Positions 42,025 through 49,531 of a stretch of 64,000 nucleotides of DNA are shown piece after piece. A program made the translations under genes and the position numbers. Position 1 is the stretch's first letter, and each line of letters begins with the position of its first letter. The stretch comes from Mesorhizobium sangaii (GTDB lineage Bacteria > Pseudomonadota > Alphaproteobacteria > Rhizobiales > Rhizobiaceae), in NCBI RefSeq assembly GCF_014207355.1, contig NZ_JACHEF010000003.1, forward strand, positions 285,763 through 349,762, read 5' to 3'. The notes beneath the pieces are model-generated. The model saw only the letters and a program-made list of their open reading frames with translations, did not search any database and was not told where the DNA came from.

Positions 42025-44541
42025 ATGGCGACCGGACTAGCAACAGAGGGATTCCATCGTTCCAGCACCGCTGCCAAGTTTGAACCTGAATTTCCGATAA
42101 CCATTGCGGTGATAGCGGCCATAGCCGGCGGCTTCGGGGTGGTCAGCGGCTTTGCGCTGTATTTCTTCCTGCTTCACTTTGTTAAAGACGGGACTTTCAA
42201 CTGGGCTGAAATGGCACAGAGGACGTGCGTGGGCCTGCTCACCGGGGCCATAGGGGGCTTCGTCTTCGAATTGATACGGGACGCCATCCACGACGGTGAG
42301 CGGCTGGGTTGGAAGAGGCGGGGATTCGAAATGGCCGGTACCCTCATGCTGTTCGGCATTTTCGCGGTGGCGCTGGACCATCTGCCTGAGACGATCTCCG
42401 AAGCCGAGAAAATCTTCTTCAGTAGCTCGACGGAGGAAATCCTGGGCGTGACCTCCGGGCATAAGGGGCGGGGCTACGCTCCGGTCTTCATCATTGTATT
42501 GCTCTGGTTAGCGATCGGGGCGGCGGCCTCAGCATCGTTGGCCGTCGCCGTCTGGTACATAGCTGCGGCCAAAAGCTTGAAGGAGGGGCTGGGGTTGTCC
42601 CTCATAGGCAGCGCGGTCGGCCTGATGATCGTGATGGGGGCAGTTACCCTCTATATGATCGTGGCTCGGTTGGTTGTGTTGCCGGGTCTGATCGCCGGAG
42701 CACCCGGCAGTGCCGCAAGCGCGTGGAAGGAAGTTGAAGTAATTCCGCTGTTCCGGAATATGGCCGCATCTGCCCAGTCCGCGTTCAGCGAAATGAGGGC
42801 GGGCAACCTGCTCCCTGCGCTTGGGGCCGCCCTTCCCCTGCTGGTCTGGGTTTGGGTGCTTGTGTCTGCGATCACGCGCGGTGAACACCGGTGGGTGGTC
42901 GTTGCTTTCATCATCCTGCCGCCGGCCCTGTTCATCTTTGCCCCCGTTGCCGTCCAGATCCTGGCGGTGCTCGCAACAACTGCAGTTATCTGGTTTGCAC
43001 CATTACTGGCGCTCGGTCTGGTGCTCCCTTTCCTGAAGAGAGCTTCATCCGCTCCTCGGTACTGGGGCTATGTCGCATTCGGTATGGCGTTGATGACGAT
43101 CCTTCTGTGGTGGGTGCGAGGTCAGATGGTTTTTGGGTACCTCGCGCTTGCTCTCGTTTGCGTCGGCTTCGTCCTGATGTGGCGGAACGACAGGGAATGG
43201 CCGTGGTCGATTATTGCGGTGATCGCAGGATTGCTGCTGCTGAGCCTCGTCAGCGTCCAGACTACCGTGGCCCCATCGGAGGAGATTTTCCGGGACATGC
43301 AGAAGGTGGCCGCGAGCAAAGAACTTTTCATGCCGTGGCACACAGAGTCTATGGAGCGAATAGTGCATCAAGTGATCCGACAGCCATGGCTCAAGTGGCT
43401 GTTCGACTCTCCCAGGGACAGTCAGCTATCGGGCGCACCCGGTCGTCAGTTGTCAGCCAAGGAGAAGAGTGACCTTGACACAGCCCTGTCGGAGTATGCA
43501 CGCCGTGAGATGCGCAACACGCTGACCCAAGAGACCCCAGAGACGACGGATCGGGCTCTTTGGGGTCTCTGGGGTCAGCAGGGCGTACCCGGTACTCAGT
43601 TGTCCCCAGAGGTTCTCAAAAGTCTCAGTCAGGAGCTGGCCCGTCGGGAGCTGGAGGAGGCGGCTGCGCGGCGCAAGGCGCAGGAAGCAGACTGGGCCGA
43701 TGAGACCTCGCCTGCGCCGGCCGTAGAAGCGCACGGCGAGGGCACTGACCCGAAAGGCGGCACAGGCGCGGTAATGTTCGAGCCTGTCGTGATGGGAGCG
43801 TATGGATTCTGGACCGTGCTCGGCGCGCTCGCGGCATGGTCAATTTCCGACAGGCGCCGATCCGGCCGGCCGCGGCGCCGGGCCAGGAGGGCGCCGCCGG
43901 CATTGGCTGATGATTCAGGCCAATCCTCGATGCTATTTGCGCCTATGAGCCTGGCTTGCCGAGTGACCATTCGCCACTTGCCGGCGCCATCGAGATCAGG
44001 AATAAAATCCTCCATTGCGGCGAAACCCCTTCAACGGAGATCGCCATGTCCAAGACCCTCGCCGACACCCTGGCTGCCAAAGATTCGCTTCACGTCAATT
44101 GCGGACATCCGGCATGCTGCAGGTCGACAAAGCTCGACGTCCAGGCACTTATTGACCGGCTCGGGCCGGACCATGGTTCCATGCACTGGGATCTGGTCGG
44201 CATCTTCCGCTGCTCGTCGTGTAAGGTCGCAGGGCGCGACCGCCGGCCGGTGTTCTTCACTGTGGTTCCCGACTATGCAGGCATACAGGCTCGGCGCAAC
44301 CGCGACTGGAAACCGACTTTCGATCAGACCGAATTACGACCCGCTGGTGTTGAGCGTGTTGCCAATAAACTTGTATTTGCCGTTGACCGAATTGCCGAGC
44401 GCACCGGCGCCGGTGATAATGGCTAGCGCAATCAGGCTGGCGATCAGAGCATATTCGATGGCGGTCACCCCAGATTCGTCTTGGATGAAACGAGCAATCA
44501 CATTTTGCATGTCAGGACCCCTGCCTGCTTCTATAAGATAA
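42025..44541 (+). CDS. Large multi-pass membrane protein with aberrant C-terminus
   Basis: An 838-residue frame. Residues 1 to about 440 contain about ten hydrophobic helices (ITIAVIAAIAGGFGVVSGFA, FIIVLLWLAIGAAASASLAV, WVVVAFIILPPALFIFAPVA and others). Residues 440-590 are soluble and charged, and another helix (VVMGAYGFWTVLGALAAWSI) ends near 620 with RRRSGRPRRRARRA. The last ~200 residues read through the Cys-motif gene at 44046 in another frame and antisense to the Flp pilin. They look like an artefact of a lost stop or a frameshift near 43.9 kb. AGGGAGG precedes ATG 42025. No family recognised. Confidence 0.6.
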   Translation: MATGLATEGFHRSSTAAKFEPEFPITIAVIAAIAGGFGVVSGFALYFFLLHFVKDGTFNWAEMAQRTCVGLLTGAIGGFVFELIRDAIHDGERLGWKRRGFEMAGTLMLFGIFAVALDHLPETISEAEKIFFSSSTEEILGVTSGHKGRGYAPVFIIVLLWLAIGAAASASLAVAVWYIAAAKSLKEGLGLSLIGSAVGLMIVMGAVTLYMIVARLVVLPGLIAGAPGSAASAWKEVEVIPLFRNMAASAQSAFSEMRAGNLLPALGAALPLLVWVWVLVSAITRGEHRWVVVAFIILPPALFIFAPVAVQILAVLATTAVIWFAPLLALGLVLPFLKRASSAPRYWGYVAFGMALMTILLWWVRGQMVFGYLALALVCVGFVLMWRNDREWPWSIIAVIAGLLLLSLVSVQTTVAPSEEIFRDMQKVAASKELFMPWHTESMERIVHQVIRQPWLKWLFDSPRDSQLSGAPGRQLSAKEKSDLDTALSEYARREMRNTLTQETPETTDRALWGLWGQQGVPGTQLSPEVLKSLSQELARRELEEAAARRKAQEADWADETSPAPAVEAHGEGTDPKGGTGAVMFEPVVMGAYGFWTVLGALAAWSISDRRRSGRPRRRARRAPPALADDSGQSSMLFAPMSLACRVTIRHLPAPSRSGIKSSIAAKPLQRRSPCPRPSPTPWLPKIRFTSIADIRHAAGRQSSTSRHLLTGSGRTMVPCTGIWSASSAARRVRSQGATAGRCSSLWFPTMQAYRLGATATGNRLSIRPNYDPLVLSVLPINLYLPLTELPSAPAPVIMASAIRLAIRAYSMAVTPDSSWMKRAITFCMSGPLPASIR
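44046..44426 (+). CDS. Small Cys-motif (zinc-ribbon-like) protein
   Basis: A 126-residue frame beginning MSKTLADTLAAKDSLHVNCG and containing two Cys clusters: CGHPACCRSTKLD and FRCSSCKVAGRDRRPVFF, an arrangement that could bind zinc. DVQALIDRLGPDHGSMHWDL lies between them. The last 30 or so residues are antisense to a pilin gene and are probably an extension after loss of the natural stop near WKPTFDQ. The 5' end overlaps the frame of the large membrane protein. Confidence 0.6.
   Translation: MSKTLADTLAAKDSLHVNCGHPACCRSTKLDVQALIDRLGPDHGSMHWDLVGIFRCSSCKVAGRDRRPVFFTVVPDYAGIQARRNRDWKPTFDQTELRPAGVERVANKLVFAVDRIAERTGAGDNG
44334..44510 (-). CDS. Flp-type pilin
   Basis: A 58-residue prepilin: MQNVIARFIQDESGVTAIEY then ALIASLIALAIITGAGALGN. 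This is the Flp/Fap signature, with the prepilin peptidase site after Gly (ESG|VTAIEY), the Glu-Tyr pair at +5/+6 and one hydrophobic helix. A short C-terminus (TLNTSGS) follows. Flp pilins build type IVb tight-adherence pili; no cpa/tad assembly gene lies in the window, so it is an orphan pilin. The gene overlaps the 3' end of the convergent Cys-motif gene by 93 bases. AGGGG lies about 8 bases before ATG 44510. Confidence 0.85.
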   Translation of the reverse strand: MQNVIARFIQDESGVTAIEYALIASLIALAIITGAGALGNSVNGKYKFIGNTLNTSGS

Positions 44542-44753
44542 TCCTAATAGATCACCGCGAGTTGCAGGTGCGTTAAGTTTCTAAGTTGAGGGTCGGTTAA
44601 ATTTTACCAGACTTTTGAAATTCACGCGACGATTGCCCGGCGCGAGGCTACTAGCGGCCCAGCGGCCAAGGGTGGGCGGGCTGGGTTTTTGACCACTGGG
44701 CCCAACCGGCAAAGGAGAGGGGTGCCGGCTGGCGGATTGTACGCCGTTCTCGC

Positions 44754-45056
44754 TTAGTCGACCATGTCTCGCAGGGGCTTCTTGCGGGTCGGCGGCAGGT
44801 ACTTCCTGACCAGTTCCACCGTACTGGCTTCGACCGTGACGCGCCCAAGCACCTGCACGGTGACACGGCCAAGATCCTCGTCGACGTAGATCACTTCACC
44901 CTCGAATCTCATCCTGTCGCCCGGCTTCGCCTTTGGATCGATAATCGAAGAGGGATTGTTGGCCGTGAGGATGTGCAGGGTGACGCGATCGTCAATGCGT
45001 TTGCCCACCGTGGCGCTGATCGCCACTCTGTCACCGATTTTGATGTTCCGCGCCAT
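44754..45056 (-). CDS. Small basic beta-rich hypothetical protein
   Basis: A 100-residue protein (MARNIKIGDRVAISATVGKR ... VEASTVELVRKYLPPTRKKP) with alternating charged and hydrophobic residues suggesting an SH3-like or KOW-like barrel (GDRMRFEGEVIYVDEDLGRV). No signal peptide. No clear ribosome site. Function not assigned. Confidence 0.6.
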   Translation of the reverse strand: MARNIKIGDRVAISATVGKRIDDRVTLHILTANNPSSIIDPKAKPGDRMRFEGEVIYVDEDLGRVTVQVLGRVTVEASTVELVRKYLPPTRKKPLRDMVD

Positions 45057-45365
45057 GGATAAGACTCTGGAGCGGCGCGTCTGGTATCAAGAGACTGCTA
45101 ATATATCGACGGCGGCGTGATCGAGAAATCTAAGGCTGGGTTAGCGCCTATAGGCCAATTGCGCGATTGCTAACAAATCAAGCGCTGCGGGGAAATTCGA
45201 CCCTTCCCCGTAGTGGCCGGTGTGGTCCGTAGTAGCCCCTAAGAGCCCCAGCTGCACCGGCCATTCCCCATGGCTGATAGCGCCAACCTGTCTGTACGAA
45301 TTTTACAATTCCTGCCGGAACAAGCGCCCGGCAAGTTCGTTTAGGCCCTCTAGTGGAATGTGCCG
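45057..45365. other. Intergenic with a long-loop inverted repeat
   Basis: No gene supported over 309 bases. Arms GGCCGGTG (45215-45222) and CACCGGCC (45255-45262) could fold a stem with a 32-base loop. The role is unknown. Confidence 0.35.
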
Positions 45366-45542
45366 ATGGCCGACGAACGGGACGAAGCACGCACCAGACC
45401 GGACGATTTTATCGTTAGGCGGTTGGCGGCTGAGGCGGGAATTTCCGAAGAGCAAGCTCCGGCGCTTATCGCCATTCTTGGCGCGCATAGTTGGTCATCG
45501 CTCGTGCGAGAGGCCCGCATTATGGCCGCTCAACAAGGCTAG
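45366..45542 (+). CDS. 58-residue helical hypothetical protein
   Basis: MADERDEARTRPDDFIVRRL then AAEAGISEEQAPALIAILGA and HSWSSLVREARIMAAQQG: a compact helical protein whose GISEEQAxxLI.xLG pattern resembles DUF3606-like and similar short rhizobial helix-turn-helix proteins. The similar motif GITGDQAQDLIDRLG occurs in the DUF2934 protein at 47551. A GTG two codons upstream is an alternative start. It ends 2 bases before the stop of the convergent small gene. Confidence 0.55.
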   Translation: MADERDEARTRPDDFIVRRLAAEAGISEEQAPALIAILGAHSWSSLVREARIMAAQQG

Positions 45543-45544
45543 AC

Positions 45545-45733
45545 CTACTTCCGCACGATCCATTCAAGCAAGTCGGTTTCGATCTCATCGCTGCCGGCAT
45601 AGTCGCGGATCAAAAGCGCGGCTGCGGCCCGCCATTGGTCTTCTGGAATGTTCTTTTCGATGACGGATTTTACGAAGGCGCTGCGAATGATATCGCAGTC
45701 GAAAGACGATACCGAAACACCCAGCTTATCCAT
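45545..45733 (-). CDS. 62-residue hypothetical protein
   Basis: MDKLGVSVSSFDCDIIRSAF then VKSVIEKNIPEDQWRAAAAL and LIRDYAGSDEIETDLLEWIVRK: a helical acidic protein with a GGAGG ribosome site 7 bases before ATG 45733. Of the type of short conserved rhizobial proteins ending in DLLEWI; no function known. Confidence 0.65.
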   Translation of the reverse strand: MDKLGVSVSSFDCDIIRSAFVKSVIEKNIPEDQWRAAAALLIRDYAGSDEIETDLLEWIVRK

Positions 45734-46036
45734 GGTGCAACCTCCCATCCAAGGGCTGGAAACAGAATGGTGACTCCGGGATTCACTAATGCGTTCAAAG
45801 CCGCTTTCCGCCTCACCCCGGCGCCGCCGGCCACCAGCAGTCCGCCGCGTGCCCCCACGCGACGGACCTCTGATGGGAGCGGCTGCATCCCAAAGGAATC
45901 AACCGGTTGTAGTTGTATTGTGAACTGCGGGATCGCGTTAGCCTATGGTGTGATCGCGGAAGCCCAAAAGTGCGGATCGAGGAGGGATCACGCCGGCACA
46001 ATGACGACTAATTCGCCGGGCGCTCAGAAGGCGAAC
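45734..46036. other. Intergenic with a regulator-tail relic
   Basis: On the minus strand near 45795-45845 the sequence reads LVAGGAGVRRKAALNAL, another relic of the GGAGVRLRK tail of short XRE-type proteins. No intact gene. Confidence 0.35.
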
Positions 46037-46070
46037 CAAAAAGCCCGCCACCGTGAGGCAGCGGGCTAAA
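46037..46070 (-). terminator. Intrinsic terminator of the Gly/Tyr/His-rich gene
   Basis: On the minus strand a stem GCCCGC...GCGGGC (with an inner CC/GG pair and a GTGA-side loop) is followed by TTTTTGG. It lies about 20 bases after the stop of the secreted protein gene at 46090. Confidence 0.6.
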
Positions 46071-46089
46071 CGCGACAGCATGCCGTATT

Positions 46090-46623
46090 TCAGTAGCGGT
46101 AATAGTGCCTACGGTGGTGATACCTGTGGTGGTAGTAGTGCCTGTAGTGATAGTAGTGCCTGTAATGATAGTAGTGCCTGTGGTGATAGTACCTGTGGTG
46201 GTAATAATGTCTATGGTAGTAGTGCCTGTGGTAGTACACAGGGCGGTAATAGCCCCCGCCGTAATACGGGTCAGCATAATACCCGCCGCCGTAATACCCG
46301 CCTCCGTAATACCCACCACCGTAGTAACCGTTGTTGAACATGCTTCCGATCAGGGCTCCGGTGATAAGTCCTCCTGGAAAGAAGTCGTTGTAGCCGCCGT
46401 ATCCACCCCCATAGTAGCGGTGGCCATAGTAACCCCCGTGTCGCCTGTAATGGCCGCCTCCCCAATAATTGTTGCGCCATCTGGCGCCGCCCCGAACTTG
46501 GATGACGTCGGGCTGTGCGCTTTGCGTCTGAGGCACGAAAATTGGTGCGGCATCAACTGGAGCAGTGCTCGTTAGCCCTAACGATGATATCAAGGCAGCC
46601 GCCATGCCGGACAGGAACTTCAT
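46090..46623 (-). CDS. Secreted Gly/Tyr/His-rich repeat protein
   Basis: A 177-residue exported protein: signal peptide (cleavage near APVDAAP), a middle with GGYYGHRYYGGGYGGYNDFF, a short hydrophobic GGLITGALIGSMF, then YYGGG repeats and a C-terminal run of HRHYYH/HHRYYH units. The layout (export, Gly-Tyr, small hydrophobic segment) recalls BA14K-like and RcnB/Gly-rich envelope proteins of rhizobia. The His-Tyr tail may bind metal or heme. GGGAGGA precedes ATG 46623. The tail is coded by a GTA/GTG-type imperfect microsatellite. Confidence 0.72.
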   Translation of the reverse strand: MKFLSGMAAALISSLGLTSTAPVDAAPIFVPQTQSAQPDVIQVRGGARWRNNYWGGGHYRRHGGYYGHRYYGGGYGGYNDFFPGGLITGALIGSMFNNGYYGGGYYGGGYYGGGYYADPYYGGGYYRPVYYHRHYYHRHYYHHRYYHHRHYYHYRHYYHYRHYYHHRYHHRRHYYRY

Positions 46624-46851
46624 GATCAAGTCCTCCCTGAATTTGGGCACTATTTCTCGTTATCCCGAACGTCGTTGATGCGAAATTGTTCCCAGACTTG
46701 ATGAGCCTATGCCAGCCCCCGCAAAGGCGCTTGACGATTTCAGTAGGGGGAGAAGGCCGGCGCCTGATGGGGAGGTTGCCTGAAAGGCGCCGGCCAAAAG
46801 CGGACGGCAGGTCCGCCGCAGTTTTCTGATAGCTGAGTCTTGACCTTACGT

Positions 46852-47298
46852 TTAAGCCTTCGCCTTCCGCTTGGCTGGCGCCTTCTTAACAGGCTCAGCC
46901 TTACGACCTAAACCACTAGCCTTCGCTAGAGCCGATCTGCGGTTGGAATAGGATGGCGCGACCATTGGGTAGTCATGCGGCAAGCCCCACTTGGCGCGGT
47001 ATTGATCAGGCGTCATACCAAGCAAACCAAGGTGGCGTTTCATCGACTTGAATTTGCGGCCGTCTTCCAAGCTCACGATGTAGTCGGGAAACACCGACCT
47101 CTTCGGATTTACCGCCGGCACGAGAGGCTCTGCTGGCAGGGTCGCCGGCAGGATAAGGCCTGAGAGCGAAAGATGCACTGAGGCGATCAGGTCAGGCAGT
47201 GAAGCGGCTGGCAATGGGTTATTGGTCACGTATGCAGAGACAACCTCCGCAGTCAGCTCGGCCAGTGCGGCGGCGTGGTTGTCGGTTTCGTTGGTCAT
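46852..47298 (-). CDS. MucR/Ros-family transcriptional regulator lacking zinc ligands
   Basis: A 148-residue Ros/MucR-type regulator: N-terminal helix (LTAEVVSAYVTNNPLPAASL) used in oligomerisation, linker with VNPKRSVFPDYI, the zinc-finger-like domain VSLEDGRKFKSMKRHLGLLG, and MTPDQYRAKWGLPHDYPMVA, SYSNRRSALAKASGLGRK with a basic tail. In Ros the ligands are CxxC and H...H; here the two Cys are Tyr and Ser and the last His is absent, with only the His of KRHL kept. Family members regulate exopolysaccharide, motility and symbiosis genes by binding AT-rich DNA. GGGGGA precedes ATG 47298. Confidence 0.9.
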   Translation of the reverse strand: MTNETDNHAAALAELTAEVVSAYVTNNPLPAASLPDLIASVHLSLSGLILPATLPAEPLVPAVNPKRSVFPDYIVSLEDGRKFKSMKRHLGLLGMTPDQYRAKWGLPHDYPMVAPSYSNRRSALAKASGLGRKAEPVKKAPAKRKAKA

Positions 47299-47328
47299 TT
47301 GTCGGTCCCCCTGTTAGCTGACAAATAC

Positions 47329-47498
47329 CTATCTATTAGGGCTGTCTAAAATGCGCAACCTCACCCCAGCGCCGCCGTCGACCGTTTCACTATCGGCGAG
47401 GAAAATCACTCCTGCAGCTTCGAGATGACGTGCCTCCGGCTGGACAACGCTCCTAAGAGGACAGGCAACCTTCTGATGATGATTTCGGGGTCGCTCAT
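47329..47498 (-). pseudogene. Frameshifted small regulator-like gene
   Basis: ATG 47498 opens MSDPEIIIRRLPVLLGALSS and, after a shift in the next 30 codons, continues HLEAAGVIFLADSETVDGGA then GVRLRILDSPNR to a stop at 47329. The end is the same GGAGVRLR tail seen at 36928 and 45800, so this is another dead member of the short XRE-like type. Confidence 0.5.
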
Positions 47499-47529
47499 TG
47501 CCGCCTGACCGTTCCGCAAACAACGACAG

Positions 47530-47556
47530 AACCCCGCTTCGGCGGGGTTTCTATTT
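47530..47556. terminator. Intrinsic terminator, possibly bidirectional
   Basis: The stem AACCCCGC, loop TTCG, GCGGGGTT is followed by TCTATTT on the plus strand. It overlaps the stop of the DUF2934 gene on the minus strand and could end its transcript, although the T run on that strand is poor. Confidence 0.5.
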
Positions 47557-47931
47557 GCTGAAATTCTGCTGCCCAGCGGCCAAGCTCGCCGCCGCATCCT
47601 CTATTGCCACCCGGTCATCGCCCAGCCGGTCTATAAGGTCTTGTGCCTGATCGCCCGTGATGCCGGTTCGCATCGCCAGGACCTCGACGGACATGACGTC
47701 GGAAATGGAGGTCTCGCCGCGCCGCGGCTTCTTCGCCTTGCCTGATAACACCGTAGCTCCAATGGCACTTGGTTCGGTGGTGCCTTGGCGGGCCTCCAGT
47801 GCAGCCTCGCGGTCAATTTCGGCTTCAGCTCGGTGCCAGTGTTTTTCCGGGTCATCACCATGGACCCCGCCTTCGCGTTCCCAAATCTGAAACGCGCGTC
47901 GCCGAATTTTTTCGTCCCGTTCGTCGTCCAT
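47551..47931 (-). CDS. DUF2934 protein
   Basis: A 126-residue protein whose first 40 residues carry the DUF2934 motif: KIRRRAFQIWEREGGVHGDD then PEKHWHRAEAEIDRE. A basic linker (SGKAKKPRRGETSISDVMSV) and a C-terminal helical part (GITGDQAQDLIDRLGDDRVA) follow. No known function; frequent in rhizobia. GGAG lies 7 bases before ATG 47931; in-frame codons up to 47961 are not needed. Confidence 0.82.
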   Translation of the reverse strand: MDDERDEKIRRRAFQIWEREGGVHGDDPEKHWHRAEAEIDREAALEARQGTTEPSAIGATVLSGKAKKPRRGETSISDVMSVEVLAMRTGITGDQAQDLIDRLGDDRVAIEDAAASLAAGQQNFSK

Positions 47932-48356
47932 GGTGATGCTCCGCGTTGGAATATCAACCAACGCTGAGCGGGACGGAATGATCCAGCACGGAATGGTGAT
48001 TTTTTCTTGTATGGCCCCACCAAGAAAAACCCGCTGCCGGGGGGGGTGAGCAGCGGGTTTCTTTTATTAGCTAACCCAGACAGGGAGGATGCGTGGCTAG
48101 CTTGGCGCCGACCACAGGCTGTGCAAGTAGATGGCCGACGGCTAGAAAACTACCCCACGGCTAGGCCACCCCACAATTGCACAAGGGTATCGCCGTCATA
48201 CGCGAAGGTGCTAGGGGCCTACGCAAAAGGGCGGGGTTTGGTGGTGGCGCTGGAATGGATGCCAGATAAGTTCCATCCATTCTTTGGAAGACGCTTTGGA
48301 AAGCGTATTGCATCCGAAATAATTATCCTTTTATTTCAAATCACTACAGCAGGCTT
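47932..48356. other. Intergenic with an orphan terminator
   Basis: No gene supported in 425 bases except the terminator listed at 48027-48067. The AEC permease promoter should lie after it, but I cannot point to it. Confidence 0.35.
48027..48067 (+). terminator. Strong intrinsic terminator without an upstream gene
   Basis: An 11-bp stem (AAACCCGCTGC ... GCAGCGGGTTT) with a 12-base loop that is mostly G is followed by CTTTTATT. No plus-strand gene precedes it for more than 2 kb, so it may end a small RNA or be a relic. The stem core is nearly that of 8906-8939. Confidence 0.65.
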
Positions 48357-49304
48357 ATGTCTCCGCTTACCGAAACCGTCCTTTTCGTCTTCAGCCTTGT
48401 CGCGCTCGGCTATCTCGCCGGGTTCACAGGCTATCTCAGACCGGCGAGCGGCGAGGGGATATCCGATTTTGCGGTCAGCGTGGCGATGCCGCTGCTGTTG
48501 TTCCAGACCATGGTGAACGCCGATTTCCACGGCGTCGCGCCATGGTCCCTGTGGGGCGCCTATTTCGCGGCGGTAGCGATCACCTGGGCCGCCGGTCATC
48601 TCGTCACCACGCGGTTCTTCGGACGGGATGCGCGTGCAGGGGTCGTCGGCGGCGTGTCGTCGGCCTACTCCAATGTCGTGCTGCTCGGTGCCCCCTTCAT
48701 TCTCGGCATATTCGGCCCGAGCGGCTTCGAAGTGCTGTCGCTGCTCGTCTCCGTGCATCTGCCGATCATGATGATGGCATCGATCGTCCTGTTCGAGATG
48801 TTCGGCCGGAGTGGCAGCGAGCCCATGCACCCCTTGCGCATCATCCGCAGTTTCCTGAGGCGGCTGTTCATCAATCCGCTGATCATCGGCATTCTGGCGG
48901 GACTGGCATGGCGCCTCAGCGGCGTGCCGCTGCCCGACCTTGCCATGCGGCTTGTCGATGCGCTGGCCGATACGGCCGGGCCGGTGGCGCTGTTTGCCAT
49001 GGGGCTCAGCCTGCGCCGCTTCGGCATTTCCGGCAATGTCCGGCCGGCGCTGGCACTTTCGGTGCTGAAGCTGTTCCTGATGCCGGCGCTGGTTCTTGTC
49101 TTCGTCTGGCTGCTCGGCCTACCGCCCTTGACGGCCAAGGTGGCGGTCGTGATCGCGGCGCTGCCGTCCGGCATCAACTCCTATCTCATCGCCGTACAGT
49201 TCAACACCGGCCAGGCGCTGGCATCCAACCAGATGACCATCGCCACAGCCTGCGCCGCCGTGACGACTGCTTTCTGGCTGACGGTGGTGCTCCACGTTTT
49301 CTGA
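48357..49304 (+). CDS. AEC-family (auxin efflux carrier-like) transporter
   Basis: A 315-residue permease with about ten helices: ETVLFVFSLVALGYLAGFTG, the conserved AMPLLLFQTM, YSNVVLLGAPFILGIFG with the family Asn, FINPLIIGILAGLAWRLSGV, DTAGPVALFAMGLSLRR and LPSGINSYLIAVQFNTGQ. AEC proteins export or import organic acids such as malonate or malate; substrate unknown. Weak ribosome site (AGCAGG). It stands alone upstream of gabD. Confidence 0.9.
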   Translation: MSPLTETVLFVFSLVALGYLAGFTGYLRPASGEGISDFAVSVAMPLLLFQTMVNADFHGVAPWSLWGAYFAAVAITWAAGHLVTTRFFGRDARAGVVGGVSSAYSNVVLLGAPFILGIFGPSGFEVLSLLVSVHLPIMMMASIVLFEMFGRSGSEPMHPLRIIRSFLRRLFINPLIIGILAGLAWRLSGVPLPDLAMRLVDALADTAGPVALFAMGLSLRRFGISGNVRPALALSVLKLFLMPALVLVFVWLLGLPPLTAKVAVVIAALPSGINSYLIAVQFNTGQALASNQMTIATACAAVTTAFWLTVVLHVF

Positions 49305-49531
49305 TCGGGTACGAAGATATCCAGATTATGCCGGCCTGCGATCGGCATGCCAAATGTCGACCTGCTCTCGCCTCCGGCTGGCCCAACCCCTATATGCCAT
49401 GTAGCGATTGCTTGCGGGCCTTGCCCTAGGTAAAGAGCAGTGGCTCCGGCGTGCCGGCTTCAATTCCATGGCGCACGCTCACCGAAGACTTCACAGACCG
49501 GCCCGTCAGTGCGCCAAACGGAGGATAGACC

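Noticed and set aside
46105..46575. Plus-strand Val-rich frame of 156 codons
   Set aside because: It is the complement of Gly/Tyr/His codons of the secreted protein on the minus strand; the latter has a signal peptide, ribosome site and terminator.
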